Assembly: GCF_017114865.1 (NCBI RefSeq)
Contig: NZ_JADEYH010000001.1
Coordinates: forward strand, 310,001 to 374,000
Direction: 5' to 3'
From: Streptomyces verrucosisporus
GTDB lineage: Bacteria > Actinomycetota > Actinomycetes > Streptomycetales > Streptomycetaceae
Length of the DNA stretch: 64,000 nt
The position numbers and the translations under genes were made by a program. Positions 8,934-21,087 of the stretch are shown one piece after another; the stretch's first letter is position 1, and every line of letters begins with the position of its first letter. The notes below the pieces were generated by a model, which saw only the letters and a program-made list of their open reading frames with translations, ran no database searches and had not been told where the DNA came from.

Positions 8934-9971
8934 ATGCGGGTCGGAGTGCTGACCGGCGGCAGCGACTGCCCCGGACTCAACGCGGTGCTGCGCGCGATCG
9001 TCCGCAAGGGGGTGCAGGAGTACGGCGACGAGTTCACCGGATTCCGCGACGGCTGGCGCGGTGTGCTGCGGGACGAGACCGTGCCGCTCGACATCCGGGC
9101 CGTGCGCGGCACCCTGCCGCGCGGCGGCACCATCCTCGGCTCCTCGCGCACCAACCCCCTGGAACGGGACGACGGGGCCGACCGGGTGCTGGGGACCCTC
9201 GCCCGGCACCGGCTGGACGCCCTGATCGTGGTCGGGGGGACCGCCACGCTCGGCGCCGCGGCCCGGCTCGCCGAGGACCACGGTGTCCCCCTGGTGGGCG
9301 TGCCCAAGACCATCGACAACGACATCCCCCTGACCGACTACACCGTCGGCTTCGACACCGCCGTCGGCGTCGCCACCCAGGCCATCGACCGGCTGCACAC
9401 CACCGCCGAGTCCCACAAGCGGGTGCTGGTGGTGGAGGTGATGGGGCGCAGCGCCGGATGGATCGCCCTCCACTCCGGCCTGGCGGGCGGGGCCAACTGC
9501 ATCCTCATCCCCGAGCAGCCCTTCGACGTGGGGCAGGTGTGCGAGTGGGTCGAGTCCCGCTTCCGGGCCACCTACGCCCCGATCGTCGTCATCGCCGACA
9601 GCGCCCTGCCCGAGTCGGGCGAGATCACCCTGCGCCGCGGCACCACGCCGCTGCCGGGCGCGGATCCCCGCGCCCGGCTCTCCGGGGTGGGCGAGTGGCT
9701 GGGCAGGGAGATCGAGCGGCGCACCGGCAAGGAGTCCCGCACCACCGTGCTCGGCCACCTCCAGCGCGGCGGCGCCCCCAGTCCGTTCGACCGCTGGCTG
9801 GCCACCCGCTTCGGCCTGCACGCCATCGACGCGGTGCACCGGGGCGACTGGGGCTCGATGACGGCGCTGCAGGGCACCCGGGTCACCCGCGTACGGCTGG
9901 CGGAGGCGACCTCCTCGCTGAAGACGGTCGATCTGTCGCTGTACGAGGAGGCCGGCGTCTTCTTCGGCTGA
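8934..9971 (+). CDS. pfkA: 6-phosphofructokinase (PfkA) paralogue with divergent active-site motifs
   Basis: 345 aa from ATG 8934, full length for the actinobacterial mixed-substrate PFK group. Fructose-6-phosphate motifs are intact: PKTIDND (catalytic Asp), VEVMGR, and GHLQRGG. Other motifs depart from the family: GGGDCPG is GGSDCPG, the nucleotide/Mg loop GGE(D/G)T is GGTAT, and substrate-binding AEGA is ADSA. The Mg-binding acid and the F6P-contacting Glu are therefore changed. It may have weakened, altered or lost kinase activity. It stands alone, after a 180-bp gap containing TAGCGT (8838-8843), a possible -10 box. It faces the trpEG gene across a shared hairpin. Confidence 0.85.
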   Translation: MRVGVLTGGSDCPGLNAVLRAIVRKGVQEYGDEFTGFRDGWRGVLRDETVPLDIRAVRGTLPRGGTILGSSRTNPLERDDGADRVLGTLARHRLDALIVVGGTATLGAAARLAEDHGVPLVGVPKTIDNDIPLTDYTVGFDTAVGVATQAIDRLHTTAESHKRVLVVEVMGRSAGWIALHSGLAGGANCILIPEQPFDVGQVCEWVESRFRATYAPIVVIADSALPESGEITLRRGTTPLPGADPRARLSGVGEWLGREIERRTGKESRTTVLGHLQRGGAPSPFDRWLATRFGLHAIDAVHRGDWGSMTALQGTRVTRVRLAEATSSLKTVDLSLYEEAGVFFG

Positions 9972-9990
9972 TCTCCGGCCCGGCTGGCCC

Positions 9991-10021
9991 CCGGCCCGGC
10001 GGATCCACCGCGCCGGGCCGG
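9991..10021. terminator. Bidirectional terminator hairpin between pfkA and trpEG
   Basis: Perfect 11-bp inverted repeat (CCGGCCCGGCG / CGCCGGGCCGG) with a 9-nt loop in the 72-bp gap between convergent genes. It has no T-tract, as usual in Streptomyces. Confidence 0.65.
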
Positions 10022-10043
10022 ACCGCGCCGGACCGGGAGGACC

Positions 10044-12026
10044 TCAGACCAGCACGGCGGCCAGCAGATCGGCCGTGATCCGGGCCCCCTCCAGCGTCAG
10101 CACCGACTCGGGGTGGAACTGCACCCCGGCGAAGTGCGGCCCGCGCAGCGCGTGGACGTCCCCGCGGGCCGGGTCGCGGCTGAGCTCCACCCCGTCCGCG
10201 GCCAGTTCCCGCTCCCGCGCCGCGTCGCAGCGGGCGGTGTAGGAGTTGTAGAAGCCGACGGTCCGCTCCGTGCCGAACAGGTCGATCCGCTCCTGCGCGC
10301 CCTGGTACGGCTCGTCCTTGCGGACCAGTTCCAGACCCAGCCCGGCGGCGATCAGCTCGTGTCCCAGGCAGACCCCCAGCAGCCCGTGCCGGTGGCCGCT
10401 CAGCAGTTCGGCGGCGAGCGGGCGCAGCATCCGCATCTTCGGGTCTGCGGCGTCGCGCGGATCGCCGGGGCCCGGGCCGAGCACCACCGGGCCCCGGTGG
10501 ACGAGTGCCGCCTCGCGCAGCCCCGGCTCGTCGTACCGCCGCACAACCACCTCCAGGCCGGTGGAGCGCAGCAGGTGGGCCAGCATCGCGGTGAAGGAGT
10601 CCTCGCCGTCCACCACCAGCGCCCGGCCGCGTACCGCGCCGTGCCCGGCGCCGGGTGCGGGCGTGCGCATCCGCAGCCAGAACGGGGCCAGGTCCGCGCG
10701 CCGCGCGTCGAGCGCGGCCCGCACCCGCGGGTCGTCCGCCAGGCGCGGCCCCACGGCCGGTCCGGCCGGTCCGGCCGCCCCCGCTGTTCCCGCCGTAGCG
10801 GCCGGACCGGTCCGCACCCCCAGCGCGGTCAGCACCCCGGCGGCCTTGGCATGGGTCTCGGCGACCTCGCCCGCCGGGTCCGAGGCGCGCACCAGCGTGG
10901 CGCCCACCGGAACCCGTACCTCGCCGGTGGCCGCGTCGATGTCGGCGGTGCGGATGAGGATGGGGGAGTCCAGCGTCTGAGCGCCGCCGCCGTCCCGGCC
11001 GATCAGCGCCAGCGCGCCCGCGTAGTAGCCGCGCCCGCCCTCCTCGTGGCGCCGGATCACCCGGCAGGCGTTCTCCACCGGGCTGCCGGTGACGGTCGCG
11101 GCGAACATCGTCTCGCGCAGCACCTCGCGGACGTCCCAGGTGCTGCGGCCGCGCAGCTCGTACTCGGTGTGCGCCAGATGGGTCATCTCCCGCAGCCGCG
11201 GCCCGACCACCACACCGCCCATGTCGCCGACGGCGCACATCATCTTCAGCTCCTCGTCGACCACCATCGACAGCTCCTCGGTCTCCTTGCGGTCGCCGAG
11301 GAACTCCAGCAGGCCCTCCGCGGACGGGCCGCCGGCCGGATAGCGGTAGGTGCCGCTGATCGGGTTCATCACCACCGTCCCGCCGCTCATCCGCACGTGG
11401 ACCTCGGGGCTGGCCCCCACCAGGGTGCGCTCGCCGGTGTGCACGGCATACGTCCAGTACGCACCGCGCTCCCCGGCCAGCAGCCGCCGGAACAGCGCCA
11501 GCGCGTCGGCCCTGCCGTAGCCCTCGATCACGCCCCGGTAGGTGCGGCGGACGACGAAGTTGGCGCCTTCGCCGGCACCGATCTCGTCCTCGACCACCCG
11601 GCGCACGATCTCCTCGTACGCGCCGTCGCTCACGTCGAAGCCCCCGCCGGTGACGCGGACCGCGTGACCGGGCAGGGCGGCCTCCAGCGCGTCCAGGGGC
11701 ACCTGGTGGACCTCGTCGGGGACGAGCACGGACAGCGGAGTGCCGTCGTCGGCCGCCTCGAAGCCGCGTTCGCGGATCTGCCGGAACGGCACCAGGGCGA
11801 GGGCGCCCGGCCCGTCGGCGGGGATGTCGGCCAGCCGCTCCGCCTCGCGGACCGGCCCGATCAGCACCTCGACGGTGCGCCCGTCCCGGCCGGGGGTGCG
11901 GCGCAGCAGCAGGGCGAAGGGCGGGCAGTCGCCGGCCAGCAGACGCTCCACCAGGGCGCTCGTGGCGACGGTGCCGGGGACCTCGGGGGCGCCGGTGGCC
12001 TCGGGGGTGTTCGCGCGGTCTCTCAC
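10044..12026 (-). CDS. trpEG: Fused anthranilate synthase TrpE-TrpG
   Basis: 660 aa from GTG 12026, preceded by a purine-rich AGGAAGG site; longer frames upstream run through the attenuator and are rejected. The N-terminal ~440 residues are the chorismate-binding TrpE domain, with motifs NPISGTYRYP and DEELKMMCAVGD. The C-terminal ~190 residues are the class I glutamine amidotransferase TrpG: GPGPGDP oxyanion motif, nucleophile Cys553 in GVCLGHE, and His638/Glu640 in QFHPES. It makes anthranilate from chorismate and glutamine, the first step to tryptophan. A leader peptide and attenuator lie upstream, as described for trpE(G) of S. venezuelae. A PhzE-type role is less likely given the Trp leader. 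Confidence 0.92.
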   Translation of the reverse strand: MRDRANTPEATGAPEVPGTVATSALVERLLAGDCPPFALLLRRTPGRDGRTVEVLIGPVREAERLADIPADGPGALALVPFRQIRERGFEAADDGTPLSVLVPDEVHQVPLDALEAALPGHAVRVTGGGFDVSDGAYEEIVRRVVEDEIGAGEGANFVVRRTYRGVIEGYGRADALALFRRLLAGERGAYWTYAVHTGERTLVGASPEVHVRMSGGTVVMNPISGTYRYPAGGPSAEGLLEFLGDRKETEELSMVVDEELKMMCAVGDMGGVVVGPRLREMTHLAHTEYELRGRSTWDVREVLRETMFAATVTGSPVENACRVIRRHEEGGRGYYAGALALIGRDGGGAQTLDSPILIRTADIDAATGEVRVPVGATLVRASDPAGEVAETHAKAAGVLTALGVRTGPAATAGTAGAAGPAGPAVGPRLADDPRVRAALDARRADLAPFWLRMRTPAPGAGHGAVRGRALVVDGEDSFTAMLAHLLRSTGLEVVVRRYDEPGLREAALVHRGPVVLGPGPGDPRDAADPKMRMLRPLAAELLSGHRHGLLGVCLGHELIAAGLGLELVRKDEPYQGAQERIDLFGTERTVGFYNSYTARCDAARERELAADGVELSRDPARGDVHALRGPHFAGVQFHPESVLTLEGARITADLLAAVLV

Positions 12027-12084
12027 AGCGGTTCGTTCCTTCCTGTCGGGGGAGGGAACGGCCCGCGCGCCGGCTGCCGGCGCG

Positions 12085-12120
12085 GACGCGGAAGGCCGCC
12101 CCTCGGGCGGCCTTCGCGTC
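12085..12120 (-). terminator. trp attenuator hairpin
   Basis: Inverted repeat between the leader-peptide stop and trpEG: a 16-bp GC-rich stem with one bulged base and loop CTC (12102-12104). No T-run follows. Its place after the Trp-rich leader makes it the expected transcription attenuator, formed when Trp-tRNA is plentiful. Confidence 0.8.
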
Positions 12121-12127
12121 GTACGGA

Positions 12128-12214
12128 TCAGTGCACGCGTCGGTGGGCCGCCGAGGAGGCGGGCCACCACCAGGCTGCGGCCGTCGCGGCCGGCACTGTC
12201 GTCTGCGCGTGCAT
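12128..12214 (-). CDS. trpL: trp leader peptide (28 aa, three tandem Trp)
   Basis: ATG at 12214, TGA ending at 12128, 28 aa. Residues 15-17 are Trp-Trp-Trp, encoded by three consecutive TGG codons. It lies about 100 nt upstream of trpEG and just before a strong hairpin. Ribosome stalling at these codons when charged tRNA-Trp is scarce would prevent the attenuator from forming. The Trp-codon segment itself can pair with the sequence just after it, an alternative antiterminator-type fold. The peptide begins Met-His-Ala-Gln-Thr, as in other Streptomyces trp leaders. Confidence 0.88.
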   Translation of the reverse strand: MHAQTTVPAATAAAWWWPASSAAHRRVH

Positions 12215-12301
12215 GTCCCGCACCCTACCCCCGCCCCGCCCGCCCCCGCAGGCTCCGTCTCACCCATCGGTCAGGCGGGCTGAGCGGCCGACCCCACCCC
12301 G

Positions 12302-13663
<1,362 letters not shown>

Positions 13664-13724
13664 ACGGCGGGTGCCCCGGCGCACCGGCGGGTGCCGGCAC
13701 CCGCCGGTACCCGCCGGCACACAG

Positions 13725-13771
13725 CGGCGCCGTGGGGCGCGGATCGCAGCGATCCGCGCCCCACGGCGCCG
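13725..13771. terminator. Strong terminator hairpin after aroH
   Basis: Perfect 22-bp inverted repeat (arms 13725-13746 and 13750-13771) around a 3-nt loop, 60 nt after the aroH stop. GC-rich and without a T-tract. Confidence 0.85.
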
Positions 13772-13848
13772 TTCGCCTCCCCGGGCCGCTCCCCGTGCGG
13801 TCCGGGGCGCGGTCACGGGCACGACCGGTGGTCTGTCACCATGGAGGC

Positions 13849-14472
13849 ATGGTTCAGCCGGAAAGCCGCGAAGAGGAGCGCCTGCAGCTCCCGCCGGGGC
13901 AGCGGCTCCAGCGCGGCTGGCCGGTGACGCACTACGGCCCGGTGCCCAGGTTCCGGCCCGAACGCTGGGAGTTCCGCGTCTTCGGGGCCACCGCCGACGG
14001 GGGCACGCACCACTGGAAGCACGAGGAGTTCTCGGCGCTGCCCCACGAGACAGTGGTCGCCGACCTGCACTGCGTCACCAAGTTCAGCATGCTCGGCGTC
14101 GAATGGGGCGGGGTGCGCACCCGCACCCTCCTCGAACTCGTGCCGCCCGCGCCGGAGGTCACCCATGTGATGGTGTGGGCCGAATACGGCTACAGCGCCA
14201 ACCTGCGGCTGGCGGACTTCACCGCCGACCACACGCTCTTCGCCACCCACCGCGCCGGCGAGCCGCTCACGGCCGAGCACGGCTTCCCGGTGCGGCTGGT
14301 CGTACCCCATCTGTACGCCTGGAAGGGGCCCAAATGGGTGCGGGGCGTGGAGTACATGACCGCCGACCGCCGGGGGTTCTGGGAGGAGCGGGGCTACCAC
14401 AACATCGGCGACCCCTGGCACGAGCAGCGCTACTCGTACCAGGAGGAGCCGGGCGACGGCCCCGGACTGTGA
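13849..14472 (+). CDS. Sulfite-oxidase-like molybdopterin oxidoreductase
   Basis: 207 aa from ATG 13849. It matches the small single-domain molybdopterin-binding proteins of the sulfite oxidase/MsrP (YedY) superfamily. The Mo-coordinating Cys sits in DLHCVTKFS near residue 71, followed by WGGV and a pterin-contact stretch LVVPHLYAWKGPKWV with W-K-x-K near 155. A C-terminal GYHxxGDPWxEQRY motif is family-typical. There is no Tat signal, so it is likely cytoplasmic; its physiological substrate is unknown. GGAGG lies only 1 nt before the ATG, so the start is less certain than the frame. Confidence 0.85.
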   Translation: MVQPESREEERLQLPPGQRLQRGWPVTHYGPVPRFRPERWEFRVFGATADGGTHHWKHEEFSALPHETVVADLHCVTKFSMLGVEWGGVRTRTLLELVPPAPEVTHVMVWAEYGYSANLRLADFTADHTLFATHRAGEPLTAEHGFPVRLVVPHLYAWKGPKWVRGVEYMTADRRGFWEERGYHNIGDPWHEQRYSYQEEPGDGPGL

Positions 14473-14544
14473 CCGGACCCGACCGGCCCGCGGCCCGCTC
14501 GCGCAGCCCCCTCGTGCGGCCCCTCCCGCCGTCCGGGGGCCGCG

Positions 14545-15486
14545 TCAGCCCCTGAGCTCCTTCAGCCGGGCCACATCCGCCGCGTGCCCCTCCCCGCCGC
14601 CCGGGGTCTCGATGACCAGGGGCACGCCCTCGGTCGCCGGGTGGCGCAGCAACTCGCGGAACGGCTCGGCGCCGATGTGGCCCGCGCCGATGTTCGCGTG
14701 GCGGTCCTTGCGGGCGCCGGCGACGTCCTTGGAGTCGTTGGCGTGGACCAGCCGCAGCCGCCCTTCGCCGGCCACCGCCACCACCTCGTCCAGCAGCGCC
14801 TTCATGCCGCCCTCGGCCGCCATGTCGTGCCCGGCGGCGAAGGCGTGGCAGGTGTCCAGGCAGATCCCGAGCCGGGGGTGCCGCTCCAGGGCGTCGAGGT
14901 AGGGGCCCAGGTCCGCGGCCCGCGCGCACAGCGAGGCGCCCTGGCCGGCCGTCGGCTCCAGCAGCAGCCACGGATCCTGTGACCCCTCGCCGTGGTCCAG
15001 CTCGTCCAGCAGCGGCAGCATCCGCTCGCGCACCTGGGCCAGAGCCGTGGCGCGGTCGCGCCCGCCGGTGGCCGAGCCGGTGTGGACGACCACGCCCAGG
15101 GCGCCGATGTGCCGGGCGCGCCGCAGCGAGTGGCGCAGGGAGGCCACGGACAACTCGGCCGTGGCCTCGGTGTGCGAACCGAAGTTGATCAGGTAGGGCG
15201 CGTGGACGTAGGCCGGGATCCCCTCGTCCGCGCAGGCCGTGCGGAAGGCCTCGTCCTGCCCGGGGTCGCCCGCCGGGGTGGCCCAGCCGCGCGGATTCGC
15301 CACGAAGACCTGCACAGCCTCGGCGCCGATCTCGCGGGCGTACGCCAGGCCCTTGGCGGCGAGTCCGCCGGCGACGGCGACATGGCTGCCGACGGGGTTG
15401 CGGACGCGGCGGGGGGAGGGGGCGGCCCCGCCCGTGTCCGCGGGGGAGGAGGGCGGGGCGTCGTACGGGGAAGGTGCGGTGCTCAC
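14545..15486 (-). CDS. nfo: Endonuclease IV (deoxyribonuclease IV, AP endonuclease)
   Basis: 313 aa from GTG 15486; a further in-frame GTG at 15510 would add 8 residues. TIM-barrel zinc enzyme that cleaves at abasic sites in base excision repair. Zinc ligands and family motifs are visible: GSHVAVAGG at the start, HAPYLINFGS, VVHTG, LLLEPTAGQG (Glu), CLDTCHAFAAGHD (Asp/His), HANDSKD and GAGHIG (His), and VIETPGG (Glu) at the end. The N-terminal ~40 residues are a Pro/Ser-rich extension. It lies downstream of the transglycosylase gene, separated by a terminator. Confidence 0.92.
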   Translation of the reverse strand: MSTAPSPYDAPPSSPADTGGAAPSPRRVRNPVGSHVAVAGGLAAKGLAYAREIGAEAVQVFVANPRGWATPAGDPGQDEAFRTACADEGIPAYVHAPYLINFGSHTEATAELSVASLRHSLRRARHIGALGVVVHTGSATGGRDRATALAQVRERMLPLLDELDHGEGSQDPWLLLEPTAGQGASLCARAADLGPYLDALERHPRLGICLDTCHAFAAGHDMAAEGGMKALLDEVVAVAGEGRLRLVHANDSKDVAGARKDRHANIGAGHIGAEPFRELLRHPATEGVPLVIETPGGGEGHAADVARLKELRG

Positions 15487-15514
15487 ACATCGAGGGTGCC
15501 AGGCCCTCACGGCA

Positions 15515-15559
15515 CACGCCCCGGCGGCCCGCTCGTGGTGAGCGGGCCGCCGGGGCGTG
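15515..15559 (-). terminator. Terminator after the transglycosylase gene
   Basis: 20-bp perfect stem (15515-15534 / 15540-15559) with a 5-nt loop, starting 21 nt after the stop of the upstream gene and ending just before the nfo start. Confidence 0.8.
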
Positions 15560-15580
15560 CGGAAGGGGTCCTCCGGCCGG

Positions 15581-16417
15581 TCAGTAGGCCGAGTCGACGT
15601 TGTCCATGGAGCCGTACCGGTCGGCGGCGTAGTTGCACGCGGCGACGATGTTGGCCACCGGGTCGTACAGGTCGTACTTGGTGCCCTCGACGTGGTAGGC
15701 GTCGAAGGTGGGCTGGATCACCTGGAGCAGCCCCTTGGAGGGTATGCCGTTGCGGGCGTTGACGTCCCAGTCGTTGATGGCCCGCGGGTCGCCGCTGGAC
15801 TCGCGCATGATGTTGCGGTGGATGCCCTCGTAGGTGCCGGGGATGCCCTCGCGCTCCATGATGGCCAGGGCCTCGCGGATCCACCCGTCGAGGTTGTCCG
15901 GGTACGAGGCGGCCTCGCGCCGCTCGTGCTCGTACGCCAGCTTCAGGGACTCCCTGTCGCGCTCGCCCCAGTTGCCGCCGCTGCCCCAGCCGCCGCGGTC
16001 GTGCGAGCGGTCGGCGGCCTTCTCGCGGGTGGAGTCGCGGTCGGCGGCGGCCTCGCGCTCGGCCTCCTTCTCGGCCTTCTCGGCCTTCTCGGCCTCGCGC
16101 TTCTCCTCGGCGGCGGCCTCGCGTGCGTCGGCCTGGGCCTGCTGGTAGGAGCCGGAGAACTGCGCCCGCAGGCCGCCCTGCCCGGCGGTGACGTCCTCGG
16201 CCTGGGCGGCCGGCTCCACCGGGAGCGAGACCGGTGCGGGGGCGGACTTCCCCTCGGCCGAGGGGGCGGCCTGCTCGGCGCCCGCCGGGGCGAGGCCGAG
16301 CGCCAGGGTGGCGGCACCGGTGGCCGCGACGACGCCGATGGCGGAGAACTTGTGGGCGCCGGTCATACGGGTGGTGCCGGACACGCGGAACTGGTCGAGA
16401 ATGCGGAACACAGACAT
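15581..16417 (-). CDS. Secreted SLT-domain lytic transglycosylase
   Basis: 278 aa from ATG 16417 (an internal ATG at 16366 is the alternative). It has an N-terminal signal peptide with hydrophobic core near residues 27-42 and cleavage after APAGA. The middle (about 85-150) is a highly charged EK/EA-rich, probably coiled or stalk-like segment. The C-terminal ~100 residues form the lysozyme-like SLT domain: catalytic Glu in IMRESSGDPRAIN, then SKGLLQVIQPTF and NIVAACNYAADRYG. It cleaves peptidoglycan glycan strands outside the cell. It has its own promoter and a ~110-nt leader. Confidence 0.88.
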   Translation of the reverse strand: MSVFRILDQFRVSGTTRMTGAHKFSAIGVVAATGAATLALGLAPAGAEQAAPSAEGKSAPAPVSLPVEPAAQAEDVTAGQGGLRAQFSGSYQQAQADAREAAAEEKREAEKAEKAEKEAEREAAADRDSTREKAADRSHDRGGWGSGGNWGERDRESLKLAYEHERREAASYPDNLDGWIREALAIMEREGIPGTYEGIHRNIMRESSGDPRAINDWDVNARNGIPSKGLLQVIQPTFDAYHVEGTKYDLYDPVANIVAACNYAADRYGSMDNVDSAY

Positions 16418-16785
16418 GGGGGAGGAGAACCTCTTCCGATCGCTTGCGTCGCAGAGCCGGATCAGCCGGGCCGGCCATGGGGCCGAGCGGGGTTGCGCCG
16501 GGTTCCTCTCCTCGGCGCTGGCGACTGTTGCATTGTTAGCGGCCGGAACTTATGAGGACAAAAGTGTGACGTACTACCCGGTTTCGTTGATATCCGGCGC
16601 AACGGGCCTTCGGGTGCCGGTCCGGGCCGCTCGGGGCCGGCCCGGCCGCCGCAGTACCTACTAAACGGCTTCGTAGGTGATCTGGGTCCTATGGGCCGCT
16701 TCACAACGGCTGCCCGCTCAAGCAACCCTCGGTGCCCGATCGGTGACACACGGGCCGACGGGCCGGCCGGTCCGGTCCGCTCCCG
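16418..16785 (-). promoter_or_regulatory. 368-bp intergenic region: promoter and leader of the transglycosylase gene
   Basis: No gene is seen here. On the minus strand a good sigma-70-type promoter is present: -35 TTGTCC (16561-16556), 17-nt spacer, -10 TAACAA (16538-16533). The predicted leader is about 110 nt, GC-rich and able to fold. A short hairpin ACCTAC/GTAGGT and a CCGGGCC/GGCCCGG repeat lie between this promoter and the kinase stop and could end kinase transcription. The conserved bases of a ydaO (c-di-AMP) riboswitch are not visible. Confidence 0.6.
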
Positions 16786-18756
16786 TCAGCGCACCCAGAC
16801 GGTGATCTCCGAGCCGCGCGGGGCCCGCTCGCCGGCGGCGACCGACTGGTCGAAGACGGTGCCGGTGAAGAAGACCCTGCGGACCCTCACCTCGAAGCCC
16901 GCCTCCTCAAGGGCCTGCCGGGCCTCGCTCTCCTCCAGCCCCTCCACGTCCGGGACCTCGATCATCTCCGGCCCCTTGGAGACGGTCAGCGTCACGCTGT
17001 CTCCCTCGCCGGCGACCGCACCCTCGCGGGGCGACTGCCGGGCGACCGTGCCCTCGTCCTCCTCGGAGAAGACCCGCTCCGGGGCGGTGCGCACCTCCAG
17101 CCCGGCCTCCTCCAGCCGCTGCCGGGCCGTTCCCTCGTCCTCGCCGACGACACCGGGTACCTCGACCCGCGTGCCCTTGGAGAGCACGAGCGCCACGGCC
17201 GTGCCCGGACGGCGCACGCTGCCCGACCCGGGCTCGGTGCGGGCCACTGAGCCCCGCTCCACCTTCCCCGAGAACTCCCTGGTCACCATGCCGGGCTTCA
17301 GCCCGGCGGCCTTGATCTTCCGGCGGGCCTCATCCGGCGTGTCGCCCGTCACATCGGGGACCTCGACCCGCTCCGGCCCCTGGGAGACGGTGATGGTCAC
17401 CGTGCCGTTGCCGCGGATGCGCTCACCGCGGCCCGGGTCGGTGCCGATGACATGGCCCCGCTCCACGGTGTCGCTGTAGTCCCGGACGATCCGCCACTCC
17501 AGCCCGGCCTCCTCGACCGTCCGCTTGGCCCGGTCCTCGGTCATGTCGAGCACCCCGGGGGTCCTGGTGAACTGCCCGGAGTTGATGTACCACAGGCCCA
17601 GCGCCGTGCCGAGGACCAGCAGGACGGCGGTGACCAGCGCCGGCAGCGAACGCCCCGGCCCGCGGCCCGCCCACCGCCGGCGCCCGCCCGGCCCGGGCGG
17701 GCCCGGCTCCCGGGAAGGCGTGCGTGCGGAGTCCGGCCGGGGCAGGACGGACGTGCGGTTCAGGGCCTCCCCGGGCTCCTCCGGGCCGCCGACGGGGGCC
17801 TTCGGCGCGCCGCCGCGCGGGAGCACGGTGGTGCGGTCCTCGGAGCCGGCGGGGGCGGGAGAGCCGTCCCCGCCGGCGGCGGCCGGAGGCAGCGCGTCCA
17901 GTTCCTCGCCGGTCAGCGACTCCTTCACGGCCCCGACCTCGGCGAGCAGTTCCACGGCGTCGGCCGGCCGCCGCCCGGGGTCGCGGGCGGCTGTGCGGGC
18001 CACCAGGTCGTCCAGGGCGGGGGCGAGGCCGGGTACGAGGGCCGAGGGGGCCGGGACGTCCTGGTGGAGGTGCTGGTAGAGCACCTGGGCCGGGGTGCCG
18101 CCGGCGTGCGGCTTGGAGCCGGTCAGCATCTCGTACAGCACCACGCCGCAGGCGTAGACGTCCGCGCGGGCGTCGGCGGTGCCGTGCTCGATCTGCTCTG
18201 GCGCGAGGTAGGAGACGGTGCCCAGCACCGAGCCGGTGGAGGCGGACGTCTGGGAGCCCACGGCCCGCACCAGGCCGAAGTCGGCGACCTTGACCCGCCC
18301 GTCGTCCCCTATCAGGACGTTCTCCGGCTTCACGTCGCGGTGCACCAGGCCGGCCAGATGGGCGGCGCCCAGCGCGGCGAGCACGGGCTCCAGGACGTCC
18401 AGCGCGGCGCGTGGCCGGAGCGCCCCGCGCTCGCGCAGCACCTCGCGCAGCGTGCAGCCCCGGACGTACTCCATGGCGAGGTAGACGTAGCCGCCGTCCT
18501 CGCCCTGGTCGAAGACCCCCACCACGTTCTGGTGGGACAGGCGGGCCGCGGACTTGGCCTCCCGGATGAAGCGGTCGACGAACGAGGCGTCGGCCGCGAG
18601 GGAGGGGTGCATCACCTTCAGGGCGAGTTCCCGGTCCAGCCGGGTGTCCATCGCCCGGTAGACCGTGGCCATGCCGCCGACGGCGATCCGCGACTCCACG
18701 CGGTAGCGGCCGTCGAGCACGTGCCCGATCAACGGGTCCCGAAGGGTCGTGTCCAC
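16786..18756 (-). CDS. pknL: PknL-like membrane Ser/Thr protein kinase with four PASTA domains
   Basis: 656 aa from GTG 18756. Kinase domain about 15-275: glycine loop IAVGGMATVY, Lys47 in ALKVM, HRDVKPEN (Asp141), DFG (159-161), APEQ. Two juxtamembrane repeats RT(T/S)VLPR (about 308-314 and 334-340) are likely autophosphorylation sites. One membrane helix at about 371-390 is followed by four PASTA repeats to the end, which in related kinases bind peptidoglycan fragments. The neighbourhood (class II DAHP synthase, this kinase, an Rv2175c homologue, metF) matches pknL of Mycobacterium. The mycobacterial PknL lacks PASTA domains, so PknL is an assignment by context. Confidence 0.88.
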   Translation of the reverse strand: MDTTLRDPLIGHVLDGRYRVESRIAVGGMATVYRAMDTRLDRELALKVMHPSLAADASFVDRFIREAKSAARLSHQNVVGVFDQGEDGGYVYLAMEYVRGCTLREVLRERGALRPRAALDVLEPVLAALGAAHLAGLVHRDVKPENVLIGDDGRVKVADFGLVRAVGSQTSASTGSVLGTVSYLAPEQIEHGTADARADVYACGVVLYEMLTGSKPHAGGTPAQVLYQHLHQDVPAPSALVPGLAPALDDLVARTAARDPGRRPADAVELLAEVGAVKESLTGEELDALPPAAAGGDGSPAPAGSEDRTTVLPRGGAPKAPVGGPEEPGEALNRTSVLPRPDSARTPSREPGPPGPGGRRRWAGRGPGRSLPALVTAVLLVLGTALGLWYINSGQFTRTPGVLDMTEDRAKRTVEEAGLEWRIVRDYSDTVERGHVIGTDPGRGERIRGNGTVTITVSQGPERVEVPDVTGDTPDEARRKIKAAGLKPGMVTREFSGKVERGSVARTEPGSGSVRRPGTAVALVLSKGTRVEVPGVVGEDEGTARQRLEEAGLEVRTAPERVFSEEDEGTVARQSPREGAVAGEGDSVTLTVSKGPEMIEVPDVEGLEESEARQALEEAGFEVRVRRVFFTGTVFDQSVAAGERAPRGSEITVWVR

Positions 18757-18763
18757 GGCGCAG

Positions 18764-18769
18764 AGTCTA
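18764..18769 (-). promoter_or_regulatory. Possible -10 box for leaderless pknL
   Basis: TAGACT on the minus strand, then 7 nt, then the GTG at 18756. No ribosome-binding site is present, which supports both the chosen start and a leaderless mRNA. Confidence 0.6.
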
Positions 18770-18891
18770 CGAGCCGCCGCCCGCACGGCCGACCGCACCG
18801 GCGCAGGCGCACCGGAGTGCGGCACAACGGTGACGAAACCGCCGCCGCCCCGCGACGTCGGGAGGGGAACCGCGGCCCACCCGGAGCCCGC

Positions 18892-21073
<2,182 letters not shown>

Positions 21074-21087
21074 GGGTGCGGTGCTCC

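Noticed and set aside
6957..9839. 960-aa open frame on the minus strand
   Set aside because: It is antisense to macS, macR and pfkA, which have clear families; the translation is Arg/Gly/Ala-rich with no motif, as expected from high GC.
12027..12170. Longer TrpEG starting at 12170
   Set aside because: It would translate through the attenuator hairpin and part of the leader peptide in another frame; GTG 12026 has a good ribosome-binding site.
16418..16530. Possible c-di-AMP (ydaO) riboswitch upstream of the SLT-domain transglycosylase
   Set aside because: These genes often have one in actinobacteria, but the conserved GGTGAA and CTAACCTCG-type blocks are not present; only a GC-rich leader is seen.
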